Below, one piece after another: positions 10,362 to 23,983 of a stretch of 64,000 nt of DNA. Origin of the DNA: Canna indica (lineage: Eukaryota > Streptophyta > Magnoliopsida > Zingiberales > Cannaceae); assembly GCA_034359265.1 (NCBI GenBank), contig CP136896.1, forward strand, positions 62,755,501 through 62,819,500, read 5' to 3'. Every line of letters starts with the position of its first letter. Position 1 is the first letter of the stretch. Made by a program: the position numbers and the translations under genes. Under the pieces are notes generated by a model, which saw only the letters and a program-made list of their open reading frames with translations, was not told the DNA's origin and searched no databases.

Positions 10362-12862
10362 GATCCTACAATGGAGAATTAATTAAAGATTGGGATCATA
10401 TATATATAAAATAATGCTCCACGTCATACAAACCAATCATAGCTATATATATATAATACAAGATTGGGTTTCTTATCTTTCTAGTATAGCATATATATAA
10501 ATAAATGAATAGGCAAATTTAAAATAGCCTCAAGTTTCTCGTGCTATTAATCACTGGCGTGCAACCGCCCCATTTCTCACATTAATTCAAGCCTTTTTTA
10601 GTCCAGCATTACAAATTCGCCAATTGGAAGCCACATGTTTAGGCCATCGCTTTTGTGACATCGTGCTACCTCCGTTTTATCAAAAGAATTTATATATTAT
10701 TGACAATGCGACTAATTAAATAGGTGTTACAAATATAATAACAAAAGGTTAATAAAGATTCAACCAATCATGAATATTTATGCGAAACTATATATAAAAA
10801 GACAAATTTTATTAGTAAAAAATAATGATGAGTTCTAAATTGAATAAAATATTCAAAAAAAATTGTATTATATGTTCCATTTCATATTCTTATCTGGCAC
10901 AATTGGAGCCTCAAGTGGTAGATTGTGGAGCAACTAGTAAACCTCATTGGTTTCATTGAATAACTACATAAAATAGATAAATTTTTCTCTTCATCTCAGG
11001 TCGATAGATCTTCTCTATTGAAAGATCTTTCATATGAATAATACATATTTCGATTGACCGAGCCTTATTCTCATTTTTTTGGTCACTCTTGACTTGATGG
11101 AGCCCCCTTGACCATGTTCTAGTCGATCATGAACTGGCTGCGATCCGAGCCTACTGTAATGCAATTCACTATGTTCTTTTCGCGAGTCAAAGTTCCTACA
11201 TGAATTCGTGCTCCAACCGCGAGAAAATCTACGACTAACGGCCATTGATGGAGTCAATTGTTTCAGCTTCAAAACAACTCCATTTTGTATCATTTGTCCC
11301 CTTGCAATCTTGATTGATGGGAATTGCAAGCAAGTTGTTGGACTCACGCTTTATTTGGGACCCGAGTTTGCCATCTTCATATATGCTCCAATCCAAATTA
11401 ATATTTTTGTATATCAACTAATGTGCATGCATGACGTGGACAAAAACTAAGAGATAATCATTAGACACCATGAGGCAATTTAATAATTAAGCCGCTTAGT
11501 AGTTAATAATATTTGTTAGCTATAACCATCTTTAAACAAAAATGGATGCATTACCTACCCTAAACCAAAGACAAAAAATTGGGCATTTCATTTTAAATTC
11601 TCCCTCGAAGTATATATATATACACATGCATTCACATTTTGATTTTAAATCTCATGATGTCGCCATCGACTTTTCTTCTAATTAACATTGTGTTTCAAAA
11701 AAAAAACTCAGTTTGGTTGGAATCCACATCTTCCAACAATAGGAGCAATTGTCGAGGAGAATGAACGGATTTAATGAACTAAGCCAAGGATTGGAAGAAT
11801 AAAAGAATAATAAGAAGAGGAAGAAATATTCATTCGTAATAAATTATGATGTAGATTAATTAAGGATGAGAATTGATATAATGCATTATTGGGGGGCTAT
11901 GCTGAAATTTAAAATGGGCCGGCCTGGTGAAAAGGAAAATAGTAAATTAAAGAGTTTTTAAAGAATAATGTCCTAAATAGTTGGCAAGATCGATTAAAAA
12001 GCAGCGGGCACAATTAAATTATGCAAATAATTTGGTTTAGTGTGAGTCCAAGTGGTGCCTGTTGATAAAGTAATAGTTAATGTATGTATGTATTTGGTGT
12101 AAAGTGGCAGTTTGCTGCTGTCTAATTTTATAGATTACAGATGCCTAATTAGATTCTTTAGTACATATAATTTAATTAATTTGGCACCACATCACCATAA
12201 AAAAGTTTAGTAGCAACTGCTTCATTATTAATAAACACAAGCTGATACTACTTGCCAACCGTTGTTATATGAAAGTGATTTTGTCATCTTAAATTAATTC
12301 CCCAATCTCAATTAAAAGGCACACCTGGATGAATGTAGATGATCACAAATGGAATCTCAATTAAAATTTCCAATTAATTTAGGTAATATGAAATCGATTC
12401 TTTCAATTAATTTTGAATCAAAATGGGCTACATTACTGAGGACACAACAAGCTCCAAGACAAAGAATAAACTTTTCATAATAATTATTTTCTTCTTGGGG
12501 TTAATTAAGCAGCAAATTATTGTGTGTTAATTTAAGGCTGACATGTGGCATGATTTGGTATTATATTAGTCCTTTCAATTACAGTCTATTATTTTATAAT
12601 TAAGAATAAAGTTATTCCACTACGTGGTTAAGTGTTTGTCCATTAATTACTGTTATACTTGGATTCAAGGGATAATTACCGTTTGCATCTTGCTTTAGAA
12701 TTTTTCACTTTGCCCCTTTGTTTAAAATACACTAATGTGCCCAAGGGATATGGTGTAGCCGTTACTAGGCTAGACCTCCTTTTGACTTTAGTGTAATTTT
12801 GAGCTATGTGTTAGACTTGAGTTGAATTTTGATGAAAATATTAAGATATAAGTAGGAAAGAA
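10362..12862. other. Intergenic region, no gene supported
   Basis: About 2.5 kb of AT-rich, apparently low-copy DNA. Overlapping open frames of 60-105 codons occur on both strands around 11030-11450, but none has a recognisable domain and no splice structure links them. I see no RNA gene or clear transposon end. Confidence 0.4.
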
Positions 12863-13887
12863 TGTAATACCCCGAGTCCCACATTGGGGAGTATATTGCA
12901 TATTTTGTTGGTATATAAGGCTTGATAAGTGTCCTACTTGTCACAGGGTCAATTTTACGGCCAAATTTTTTGACTATATGATGGCGCTGAGCAGCCCGTT
13001 GCTCTCAGCCAGCATTGTCCCGATCCCGCAATGTTCTGCGCACAAAGTCGCAGAATATATGAACTCCGCAACGTCGAGGGGGTGAGTACCGAGTTGAGGT
13101 TCACCAAATCACAGCAAGGGAGATGATGGAGCAAAGAACAATACTTGAAGGAATTCTATATGCATTGATTTATAATTGATTACAAGTACACAAGATTCCT
13201 TGCACAAGCGCACACCAAGATCGCACTCCGCAGCCCGCTTCGTGCATCCAACTCTTGATTAAGCTTACCCACTCAAGCACTAATGATTTTTGCCTTACAA
13301 GTAGAGTTACACACTTAGTAGTCTCACTTTTTCCTCTCCTACATCTCATGGGTCGTTCATACAAGACTCATGAGTATTTATGGTGCTCAAAGCACCCCTT
13401 CTTGGGTCCATCTTGTGTTGGCCAAGTCCAAGGCCAACACTACTTGAAGCGGGCTAGGCAGTGCATTCTTCGCATCGTGCGACACTCGTCCACGCCCCGC
13501 CAAGGTCATGTGTTGCTTGCACTGCCCCGTGCCATTGCACACGCGGGACTCTGTCGCTCCGCAATATCATCAAATGCCTTGCCCGTTGCATGACTTCTTC
13601 TCGATGCGCCCCGACTTGGGCGGGACTTGCTTTGCTCTGCACCTGGGCAATGCCAAGTCTTGCTCATGGCTTTGCCTCCACGCACATAAGCTGCTGCCCG
13701 CCATGCCTTGCCCACGCCTATGCCTCCGCCGTGCGACGTGGGCGATGTGAGCGACGCCCATGCCATTGTGCACATGAACTGTCTTTGTTCCGCAAAGCCA
13801 TCAAAATAGCTTCGTTTGGGGCCTCCATGGCTTGCACGTGCCCGAGGTGCGACACTTTGGCCATCCATGGGATTTAGGGGCCTAACA
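12863..13887 (+). mobile_element. LTR-like repeat of unknown family
   Basis: The segment begins TGTAATACCCCGAGTCCCA at 12863, a phrase common at the start of plant LTRs, and ends CCTAACA at 13887, giving TG...CA ends. A TATA-like TATATAAGG lies near 12912. The second half (13440-13860) is GC-rich and full of GCC/TGC words, which creates long overlapping open frames in several phases that are not genes. No 5-bp target duplication was found, so this could be a solo LTR or only part of one. Confidence 0.4.
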
Positions 13888-14129
13888 CTACCATCAATTC
13901 TGGCTTAAGCATTAGGCGAGTGATTAAGGTCTATGAAGTTGATATGTAATAGCTAATACTCTGTGTATGATTAGACCTGGCAGTTATTAGGCCCGACTCA
14001 ATAACTCTGGCCTGACACGAATTTGTCGGGTATATTCATGATTTGGAGCAATGTGTTAGTTCAACTTCTGTCACGCCTCAAAACTAGAGCAGCGTGACCG
14101 GCCAGGGTACATGATCATACACCGAAGCA

Positions 14130-14713
14130 TAACTCAGATATGGCATGACATGATAGTCTCTAAAGGAGCTTCTGTAAAAATGACAGTTACATAGGAAGTT
14201 GCAACGACTTTTGCAACTACTTTCAAGAAACAGAGTGAGTAACAAATCAATAACCACAAAGAAACACACAAATACCAAAATTATTTACGCAGTTCAGTGA
14301 CAAACTAATCACCTAATCTGTGGGGCCATCATCGGGCAGATGCCCAATCCACTATCAACAAGTACAATATTAGTTTCAGGATTTCACACTCCGAAATTTA
14401 ACTATCAGTACTACAGTGAATTGGAAATAATAAACAACCTATTTGCTATTACAAATACTAACCGACTTGTCTCTCTCTAACAATACAATCATAAAGTTTC
14501 GTCCTCCATACAGTCTCTGTGTTATAGTGAGTTAACAATCCATCTCCATCTTGTCTTGAAGATAATTGAAGTGGTTTGTTGCCGTTTACATATTCAGCAG
14601 TCTAAACTACTTATATAATTGCCAACACAGTTTACGCACATAGGAGACTTATCCATTCAGATATTCTCTTTCGATATATAGTGAAAATCAACCAATCTGA
14701 ATAAATGCCTACT
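14130..14713. mobile_element. Nested repeat Z, possibly a copia-type terminal repeat
   Basis: It shares many phrases with 62690-63245: GGAAGTTGCAAC, TTCAGTGACAAA, CAGATGCCCAAT, CAGTACTACAGTGAAT and AAAGTTTCGTCCTCCA. It lies inside the gypsy LTR. Its ends are blurred, and the classification rests only on LTR-like wording such as ACGCAGTTCAGTGAC. Confidence 0.4.
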
Positions 14714-15738
14714 AAATCAATGATCATAACGACATCAGTTCAAACCCAAAAGACAACCATAAAACACCACAAAGTATCGAACATAATAGCTCCAAGTGTA
14801 ACGCCTAGATCATCATTGAAGACAATTTCTACTTTCCATAAAAAGGGCAGGCAATTATTAAGTAATTAAGGATGAATAAAAAAATCAAAGAGATACTAAA
14901 AGTAAATTATCATTAATTACAGAAACCAAACAGTCATCATCACAACAACATAACTTTACCACGAAATCCATAGTTATAAGAGTAGTTGTAACTGACCTAC
15001 AACTGGGTAACTTAAACAAGAGCTCCTCATAGCCAAAAGTAGTTATAATTGTCACTTCAACTGAGAATAGATTGAAAATTCTTTTGCCAAATATAGCCAA
15101 CATACATCAGCCAAACACTAACATCACATAACCACACAAACAATCCACAACTATTCAAATACCAATAACCCAAAAGAATAATATAAACTAAACAACTCCA
15201 ATCCACTTTTAATGAAAATGCGAAAACATGAACATTCACACCAAAAGTAAATTAAAGAATGTCTAAAACAAGAAATGAAAATAAAGAAACTTGCAAAATT
15301 CAACTACAGGACTCTATTTGACTCAGACCACAACTTCGACTCTAACTTCGATATGTCACGAGATCTGCCCTGAACCTACTACTCCTAGCCGTGCTATTCT
15401 GTACTCCAGTACCTCTACTGGTTCTGATCTGATGCTACAAGAAATAAAAATAAATAGTAAGTCCACATTGAGCCTACCACGGTCCACAAATATACATATT
15501 TTAAATGAAACATGATAATGATATAATAAGCAGTATTCGTAATGTAACCAACCAATATTAAAGTATAGGGACAAATTCTTAATACCAGAAGTAAATAAAT
15601 ATTTTCATGCCATTCCAAACCAATCCATAATTAAACATATATTACAGAAAAAAAATCTTACACCCATGCATGCATATATCCAAGCAATACGAGTCGATCA
15701 CTAGGACATGCCCAGTGAGCTTCCTGCCCATGGTTCTT

Positions 15739-15800
15739 GAGCTAAGCAGGTCCTTTAGCCTCAGTAACCCCAGTTTGGTTGGGAAAGCCCTCCAACTGGT
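15739..15800 (-). repeat. Hairpin pair in the solo LTR
   Basis: Two short hairpins. GCTAA (15741-15745) pairs with TTAGC (15755-15759) across a 9-base loop. GTTGG (15778-15782) pairs with CCAAC (15792-15796) across the 9-base loop GAAAGCCCT. They occupy the place where other family LTRs have longer hairpin arrays. Confidence 0.65.
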
Positions 15801-16749
15801 GCAACTCTGGTCCATCGTCAGTGTGGCTCACTAACGAGGTTTCCGATCCACATCTCCTCCGCTGATCAGTCCAACCGAACCCCCATCTCAACCACAAGCA
15901 CATGGATATTATATTTAAAATGAATAAACAAACATCATATCAACATTTTAGAACCAACCAGTTTACCCACAATAAAATAAAATGCATACTTAATAAAAGA
16001 ACATAATTTACTACCATGCACAAGTATTCATTATACCACATATAGTGTACAACTATAACCCATATGTTAAACTGTCAAATACAAACATGATTATTAGGCT
16101 GATAATTGCATAGGAAAATAAGAGGCTAGTAACTTTAGAAACTACGATAGACTATACAGTGCATACTGAAACCTTAGTGTAGTCTTTAAATAAGGAAAAA
16201 AGCTATTCTAATGATAGTATCCCTTAAAAATATCTTAGGTTCTAAATCAAAGGTTTCTAGTACAAAAGTTTCTCTCCAACGTAAAGTAAATAACATATTC
16301 GGCACAAAAAGCTGGGACTTGAATTAGCTTTAACAAGTATTTAAATAATTGCATAGATACTTAGAACCTAATCTACTCTAACCTTTGGTGTATAAAGTAG
16401 TATCCAGAAATCAAAACCAATTTTTTTTAATTATTTAAAGAAAACAATTCAGGAAAAAAGATCACTTTCTACTCATTAGAAATGGGAAGGAGGCAGAGGG
16501 CCTATATATGGTCGTGCACTCCTCGTTTTCAGAATGAGCAGAAATATATTCCCCCTGAACCTTCAAAATTTTATTGAAATCATTAAAAGAAAATACATCC
16601 TCAATGGCAGATTTGCCATCATTTACAACATCTAATGTATTACTCAAAATAGAATTGAAACTATGCCTACTAGACTTAATATTGTGCAGGTTTTGCATTT
16701 TTACAACATTTACAGAATTGAAGCTAAACTTATTCAAGACAGGTAAATT

Positions 16750-19700
16750 TAACTCTTTACTTTTTGAAGTACTAGGGACCCTTCTTTAGCAATAGAAAAA
16801 CCTTTCTCGACAGGTTCATGAGCATTTTTGTTAAGTTCCTTACTAGTATGTTTCCACTCAAGCCTACAAGCATCCTTACCATATTCGATTTTATTTCCAC
16901 CTTCCAAACCAGCCACTGCACAATGATCATTTGTATGTACTTCATTATACAAAAACCTCTTGCTGCTCTCCCCTACCTTCTTTTCTAAGTTCCCTCTTGC
17001 TCTCCCTCTTAGTGCTGTTTCATTCTTATCCAAAATATAGCTTCCCACATGTTCCATCTTTTTCCTCAATCCTGCATTTGCAAGTAGATGAGCTTGTTCA
17101 TTTCCTTCCCTTCTTATATGTAGCAATTCCCTTACCTCCAATTCCACAGCTAATTCTTCAATATCCGCAACCATATTTTTCATGTACCATGGAGGCTTTC
17201 TCTCCTTGTTTAATAATCTAATAACATTTTAACAACCAGCAAAGATTTTCAAGTGTTTGATACTCATTTCCTTTACTTTGTTCAACCCATACCAAACAGC
17301 TAACATCTTAGCCAACATTGGGTTATCAGTGACCATGGAACGGTATACTTCCATCACCTTGGTTCCCTTCTCATTCTACACAATGCAACCAAGTTCAGTT
17401 TCTTGTTTTCTTTTACCCAGGTAGCATCACAAAACATCTTCAGTTCATCAACCTGACTTGTCTGAACTCCATCCTTTTTATTCTTCCATTCTTTTCTCTT
17501 GTCTCCACCTGCAGGCATCTTTTTATCTATATTTTTATTACTGTATTCTTCATACATGTTACTACATTTTGCCATTGCTTTGAATACCATTGCATTGACC
17601 CCAAAACTCTTTTTTTATAAACAACTTTCATTCCTATTTTTCCATAGGATCCAGTGTGCAGTAGCTATCAACCCAACTAACTGGTTCTTTGCTTTCCTTT
17701 CCAAATGTTTTCCTTCATCTACCCATTTTCCATCTTTCCAGCTATCCCAACCTTCATACTTATATTTGATGGCATCCTCTAATCTCTTCCAAAAATCTTT
17801 TGCAATTCTGCATTTGTGGAATATATGATTTATAGTGTCCTCATTTTCATCACATAGGTAACAAGTGTGTCTTTAAATTTTGCTCATCCTGGCCAATAAA
17901 CTGGTTGTAGGTAATTTTCCCAGTAGCAATTTTCATGCAAACAACTTCACTTTAGGTAATGCATTCATGTTCCAAATCTTCTCCCAATTTATGCCACTCT
18001 CCTCCTCAACTGAAACTTTGCTCTTCAAGTAATTGTAAGCATTTTTACAATTTAATTTCCCTTTCTTGTTCAAAGACCATACCCACTTATCATTCACTTC
18101 ATTTTTTTGCCAAATATATATGTGCCACCTTTCTCACCGGCTCTACACCAAACAACTCATTAAGTTTTCTCTGATTCCATTTCCCCTCCTTAATAAGATT
18201 ATCTATTGTACCAATTTCCATAACTTTGTCCATGTTAATGTAGGTGGGCCTCATGTTAATGGGAATGTTATCACCCAAGGATCTCTCAAAATGTTGGTCA
18301 ACTTTCTATTGCCAATTCTAATTTTTAGGCATTCCCTCAACTTACAAACAACTTAAAAAAAACTTCTGAACACCCAAGAGTAGTTACCTCTGAAGCTGAA
18401 AAATCATGGATGGAAGTTATTGTATATGTTCTTTAAAATATTTACCCATGGTACATCCTTATTGTTTAAAAAAGGCAATATTCTTTTGGTATGAATTAAA
18501 AATCTCATGATGCTCAAGTCCCTCACACCCAATCCCCCATTCATCTTACTTGTAGTCACATTCTCCCATTTTACTAGGTGAAACCATATTTTTTCTCATT
18601 AGTTCTCCACAAAAAATTCCTCCAAACCTTCTTATGCTCCTCAATCACCCAATCACTTATCCATGTGGTTGTTAAAGTGTGGATGGGCATCGAATTAACA
18701 ACAGAATTGAGTAAAACCACCTTGCTTGCCTGTGAAATTGAATTACTTGTCCAGCTTTCAAGTTTCTTTTCTGCATTCTCTATAATCATTCTTTGGTACT
18801 TAACTGGAAGCTTTCCTTTATCAATATATGCTCCGAGATATTTGAAGGGAAAACAACCTTCTTTGATTCCCAGTATGTCACATATCATTTCCTTGCTTCT
18901 TTTAGGGCACCTTTCCGGAAAGAAAACTTCTGATTTTTCCAAATTTATTTTCTGATTCGTCATTCTGCAATATAACTCCAGCACATCTTTCAACCTTTCA
19001 CATGATCCTTTACAACACTTAAAAAGAATGTCATCAGCAAAGAACATATGACTCATGCTAGTTTGCTTATATCTGAAAGGTTTTATTCTTCTCTCATTTA
19101 CCTCCTTATTCATCAACATTGTTAACAGTTCCTGCATCATAATAAACATGTAAGGGGATAAGGGATCCCCTTGCCTCACTCCCTTAAAACTTTTAAACCA
19201 TTCTGAATGTAATCCATCTATGACATAACTGTAGTTTGTTGATTTCAGACAAGCTAGCAACCATGTTCTAAATCTCCAAGGCACATTCATCATCTTCCAA
19301 ATCTCTTCCAATGCATTCCATGAAATTCCGTCGTATGCCTTTTCAAGATCCAGCTTCACAATAAAATAAGGATGTTTCCTATTTGATTTTCTTACTATGT
19401 TAACATTTTTTGAAATTATGATTATATTATATTGTAATCTCCTCTTCTCCACAAAAGCTCCTTGTTCTCTTGAAATGATTTGCTTAATGTGTGGCTTTAG
19501 CCTGTTAACCAATACTTTGGCAAAGATTTTGTAGGCCACATTGCACAAAGCAATTGGCCTATACTCCTTGATCCGTGTAGGGTGATCCTTCTTTGGAATG
19601 AACACTAAGTTTGTTTGTCCCCAGGAATTTGGAAGCGATCCCTGTTCCTGAAACTCCCTTAAAGCACTGCAATAAGTATCTTTCATCTCCATCCAGAATT

Positions 19701-21113
19701 TGATAAAAAACTCCAAGCTATACCCATCCGGCCCAGGTGCCTTCCCTCTTCCCAAACTTACCATAACATCTATTATCTCTTTTTTAGTGAAAGACTTTGT
19801 TAATGCACTATGTCTCTCCTTTGGATTTTTTTTCCATTGCAGGTTGTTAAAACTCCTCCAATCTTATGTAATATGCCCCTCAAAACTCCATAGCCCCTTA
19901 TACCATTCAACAAACTCCCTAACAATTTTTTCTTCATTACTGATTACATTTCCATCCACATATACTTATAGTATACTATTTTGTCTTCTCTTCATTTTTG
20001 TTAGATTATGAAAATACTTTGTGTTTCTATCATTATCATCCATCCACTTAGCCCTTGCCTTTGTCCACTATTTTATTTGAATTTCTCTATTTAAAGCTTG
20101 AGCTTTATTAGTCATCATTCTCAACTCATCGAGCTGATCCTGATCAGCTATATCTTTAGCATCTTTTTCTTCTAAAATCTCCAATTCCCCATAGTAATTT
20201 TTAAACTTTTCTCCAATGAACCAATTTGTGTTTTGCTAATTTCTGTTAGCTCCCTTCCAAGCTTGAACAAGTTCCTCTCAAATTCATCCATTTTCAGTCC
20301 ATTGCTGCTCTCAAACTTCCAAGCTTCTTTCACCTTGTCACATATGTCCTTGTATTCAAACCAATATAATTCAAAAACAAAACTTCTATTCCTCCTTCCC
20401 TGCATTCCATATCTCCTTGCGTCAATTAAAATCGGCCTATGATCTGAAGCCATCTTGCTCAAGTGTATTACCTGAGTTCTGCTATATCTTGTCAGCCAAT
20501 CTCCATTTGCGTAAGCCTTGTCAAGTCTTACCATCACCATTTTGTTTCCTATTCTATTGTTACATCAGGTATACCTTACTCCTTTGAACTTTAAATCTAC
20601 CATACCAGCTTCCATGCAGAAATATTTGAATGCCATAATTGACCTTCCATAGACAAAAGGTTTTCCCCCCTTTTTATCATCAGGGCAGTCAATACAGTTA
20701 ACGTCACCTGCTATCAGCTATGAAGTATTTCCAACCTCAATGTTACTCAGCAATTCCCATAATAGTTTCCTCTCCTTACCCCCATTGCTTGCATATAATC
20801 CTGTAAAGAGCCAAGGTTCCTCCTTTGCTCCATACACCATAGTATGTAAAGCCTGACTACAACTATATAAAAGCACTACTTTGTACACTTCTGTTTTTCA
20901 TGCAATTAAAATTTCTCCTGCTCTACCATTTCCTTCAACAAAACACCCATCCCAGCCTCTTCCAAACCTTTTGATACAAAGCTTTGAATTATCCTCATCC
21001 ACGCGTGTTTCCACCAAGAGAACAATATCTGGTTTTTGCTCTTTCAGTAGCAAGTTCAAGTAATCCTATGCAGCAATTTTGAGTCCTCTACTATTCCATG
21101 TCAGAATTTTCAT
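16750..21113 (-). pseudogene. LINE-1 ORF2 (endonuclease, reverse transcriptase, RNase H)
   Basis: It starts at ATG 21113 with MKILTWNSRGLK, the N-terminal endonuclease motif. GDVN near 20700 and SDHRP near 20440 are the further endonuclease catalytic words, both preserved. The reverse transcriptase is open from 19764 to 18574, with GKAPGPDGY, LDLEKAYD, GVRQGDPLSPY and an intact FADD at 19041-19030. A zf-RVT motif (CYLCDENEDTINHIFHKC) follows near 17850, then a degraded RNase H with CDATW and RREGNEQAH. Several stops replace tryptophan codons, for example T-stop-CNNR near 20565. A lysine-rich stretch continues in frame past the RNase H to about 16750. It is inactive as a whole. Confidence 0.85.
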
Positions 21114-22791
21114 TTTAACATACAATTTATTGTGTTGTCCCCTTTATCCCTCAAGAGATCTCCATCACTCTCAATTACTTTATCATAATTTGAGAATTTA
21201 TTCTTTTTCACCTTGCTATTCTTTATGTTGAAAGGAAAATTTTCAGCATGCACTGATTGACATACAGGCTTCCTAATTCTAGACCCTTTAATTGGAGAGT
21301 CACTTATCATATCAGGATCTTGGCCTTCTTGTGATAATACTATTCTTTCCTTTACCCTGTTAACAGCAATCACAAAAGAATATGAAAGATTTCTATGCAA
21401 GTCCTCTGCCCTTTTTTCCAAGTTGATAAGAACTTGTACTCGTTCTTTAGATATTGCCATAAAATTAACTTCATCACCTTGAATAGTTTCTATTATTTTC
21501 TTCTTAACCTTGTCTCTACTTCCCAAATTTTGCACACTCATGTCTGTTCCATTAACCATTTTGTTTTTCTCTTCTTTCTCTTTTATAAGACTCTCTTTCT
21601 TTACATTTCCATAATCAACCTCCATTGTTTGTTGGTCCATGCACTCCTACATTATTCACCCGAATATTTGTCTTCCTCTCCACCTTCTCCCTCTTTTCTG
21701 AACTTTCAGTCCCATTATCATTCATATTTACACTTGAATTGCATTGTTCACTTAAGTGACCAATTTTCCCACATTGAAAACACAATCTGATAATATTTTC
21801 CATAGCAATTGGTTGTCAGAATCTCTTGCCATCATTGTTTATCCATAGTCCATTCGCCACCGTCTTTGTTAAGTCCCATAGAATACAGATCCTAGCAAAC
21901 TTTGCTCTTTGGCCCTTCATAGTGACCTCATCAATTTTGATTAGTTGCTCCAGTGAATTTGCAATTCTTACCCGCACATACCTGAACATGTATTCCAATG
22001 GCAACTCAGGTAGTTGAAACCACACCGGGATAGTGTCGATTCTCTCTAACATGGGCCGGAAGTTCGATCTCCACGGCTTCAAAAGCAAGACTTGTCCTCT
22101 TAAGAACCATGGTCCTGCTAGGACCTTCTCCATATCCTCCCGACAAGTGAATTTGAAACAAAAGAATTCAACCGCCAAGTCTGCAACTTGTACACTGCTT
22201 TTTTACTTTCCACAACTTAGGCATTACATTCTGAACTAGACTCAGTGGAGGAGTTCTCCCGAAAAATTTTCCATACACACTAATGTTCCATTCTGTTCTC
22301 GAAATCCTAATAAGATCATCCTCTATAGTAACCTCATTTAGTGAGTTTTCCTGTATTTCTTTGAATTTATCAGTCATTTCATCCTTCTCTGGCAAACTAT
22401 CAAACATATTGACCCCCTTGAAAAGGTCTGCCCAGCTATTAGGCAGTTTAGTCTCCTTTGATATCCCATTATGAACAGCAGATGAATTTAATACAAAAAA
22501 AGGATTACTCATAGCTACAAACTTATCTTTACTACCGGTAGAATTCAAAACTTCCGATGTAGATTTCAAAGCTTCATTTGGAAAATCACCTTTAAAACCA
22601 CTCTTCATACTTGCCCTCGCTCTCTGGGGATCACTCTCCACTCCAGATGTGGACTACACAACATCAACAACTTCAATGTCTTGAATTCTCGGATCTGGTG
22701 GTCTTTTTGCCCATTGTAATTCCCCTTGAGCGATCCCAAATTTCACCTCCTTGAAACCTCCACGTTTGTTGCCTCTCCTCATTCCCGTCAT
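21110..22791 (-). pseudogene. LINE-1 ORF1 (DUF4283 and CCHC zinc knuckle)
   Basis: The likely start is ATG at 22791, opening with a basic stretch (MTGMRRGNKRGG). One in-frame TAG separates it from the long frame beginning at 22641. Near 22200 a frameshift leads into a DUF4283-like domain (22178-21816; key words FKFTCREDMEKVLAGPW and IPVWFQLPELPLEYM), known from nucleic-acid-binding ORF1 proteins of plant LINEs. After a stop near 21815 comes a zinc knuckle, CFQCGKIGHLSEQC (CX2CX4HX4C). Another frameshift near 21630 leads to a lysine-rich linker ending at 21110. The stop codon overlaps the ORF2 start as ATGA. It is broken by at least two stops and two frameshifts. Confidence 0.8.
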
Positions 22792-23983
22792 GCCTTAGTT
22801 ACCGTCGACGGATCGAGATCGATCTCCGTCGGCGAAACAAGATTGGTCTCCTGCTCCTTTCGAAGTCATCTAGAAATCGCCTCAACATTCACCGTGATTA
22901 AAATATTCCCACTTGGAAGGAATTAATCAAAACTAAAATTAAAAATACTAAATTCCACCCCAATGCTTACTGTTATAAATCCAATCAAATAAAATCTCAT
23001 TCTCTACACAATTTATTCATCCTCCATCCTATATCATGCGGCAAGTAAAAAAAATAATGAAGCATGCGATCATTCAATTCAATCTAAGGTTGCCTATTCT
23101 CAAAAATAATAATAATGAAACATGCGGTCATTCCATTCAATCTAAGGTTCCTATTCTCTGTTTAACCAATGACCAATTAAATCTATAAATGAAATTTTTT
23201 GATGTGCCTCCACTGTTACCATGTGGCCGGCCCAAGGGTTATGTGGAATTCCCTTGGTCTGCCGCATACACCCTCACAATTCCACATCCTACTTCCAATT
23301 GCAATTCCTATCACCTAGAATTTCTATAGGAACCTCTCATGCAAGACACAGCTGCGAGAAAAAAGCCAAATCCCTAATTTAATCAAGCCGTTCACCGATG
23401 ATTTAATCAAGAGAAATAAATTCAACTACAATATAAATCAAGGAAGAATTGATACAAAGTTTTCCAAATTTTTTTCTCAAAAAGAGTAGTAGGCGGCACA
23501 TAGGAAAGAAGAAATCTAAGACAAAAACGCTTAAGAAATTCACTCACCAAAACGAAGAACCAAGAAAGAAGATAACCCTTCGTCCTCTCGCATCGAGGAT
23601 CGCCGGCGACGAACTCGACTTCTTGAATTCTTGGGCCTCCGCTCCTCTCTCGCCCACGCTGTTCTTGGGACTCGTGCGGCTCTTTTCCCAAGAGCCGTAC
23701 GGTCATTTTATATATATTTTAAAAGTTTGCCCCTATTTAATCCAAACCCAACTCTCTACCTAAAATTTTCATCCAAATTGAACCCCGATTGAACCGTTGG
23801 ACTCGACTCGAACCACACTCGACCTCAACCCACAAATATATCCAAAAATAAAAATATCACATGCACAAAAAGGGCCTTACCTTAATTCACAACATATGAC
23901 ATTTCCTCCTGCTAGCTCCGATGCACATCCAAATTTTTCCGATGAAATATTTTAATTAAATTAGAAAAATTATGGGTATAACA

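Larger units (their letters stand above)
16421..22924 (-). mobile_element. LINE-1: L1-type LINE with RNase H, degenerate
   Basis: The element reads right to left: 5' leader, ORF1, ORF2, then a short poly(A) that appears as an eight-T run at 16421-16428. The flanks carry a likely target duplication, AATCAAAACCAA (16409-16420) and AATCAAAACTAA (22925-22936), one mismatch apart. Domain order is DUF4283, CCHC knuckle, endonuclease, reverse transcriptase, zf-RVT and RNase H, as in plant L1 elements. It inserted into the solo LTR 14069-23983. Stop codons and frameshifts make it inactive, although the RT core frame is still open for 396 codons. Confidence 0.85.
14069..23983 (-). mobile_element. Ty3/gypsy-family solo LTR split by LINE-1 and another repeat
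   Basis: Read on the minus strand the LTR starts TGTTATACCC (23983) and ends GGCGTGACA (14069). This matches the other copies of the family at 49984-52238 and 56185-58003, including CGTGACCGGCC near the 3' end and GGATGTGCATCGGAGC near the 5' end. Flanking pentamers ACTTC (14064-14068) and ACTTG (23984-23988) match at four of five bases. LTR sequence is found at 14069-14130, 14714-16420 and 22937-23983; the rest is nested insertions. No internal retrotransposon sequence accompanies it. Confidence 0.7.

Noticed and set aside
11030..11450. Three overlapping frames of 60-105 codons on both strands
   Set aside because: No recognisable domain, no splice or start context, and mutual overlap; left as unassigned.
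13255..13877. Cluster of overlapping open frames of up to 138 codons on both strands
   Set aside because: They overlap in several phases in a GC-rich patch, share no domain and show only low-complexity Cys/Ala/His/Arg-rich composition; part of an LTR-like repeat.
16931..22926. Plus-strand open frames (for example 21395-21790 and 18578-18955)
   Set aside because: They are the complement of the LINE-1 coding strand, with no independent domains.
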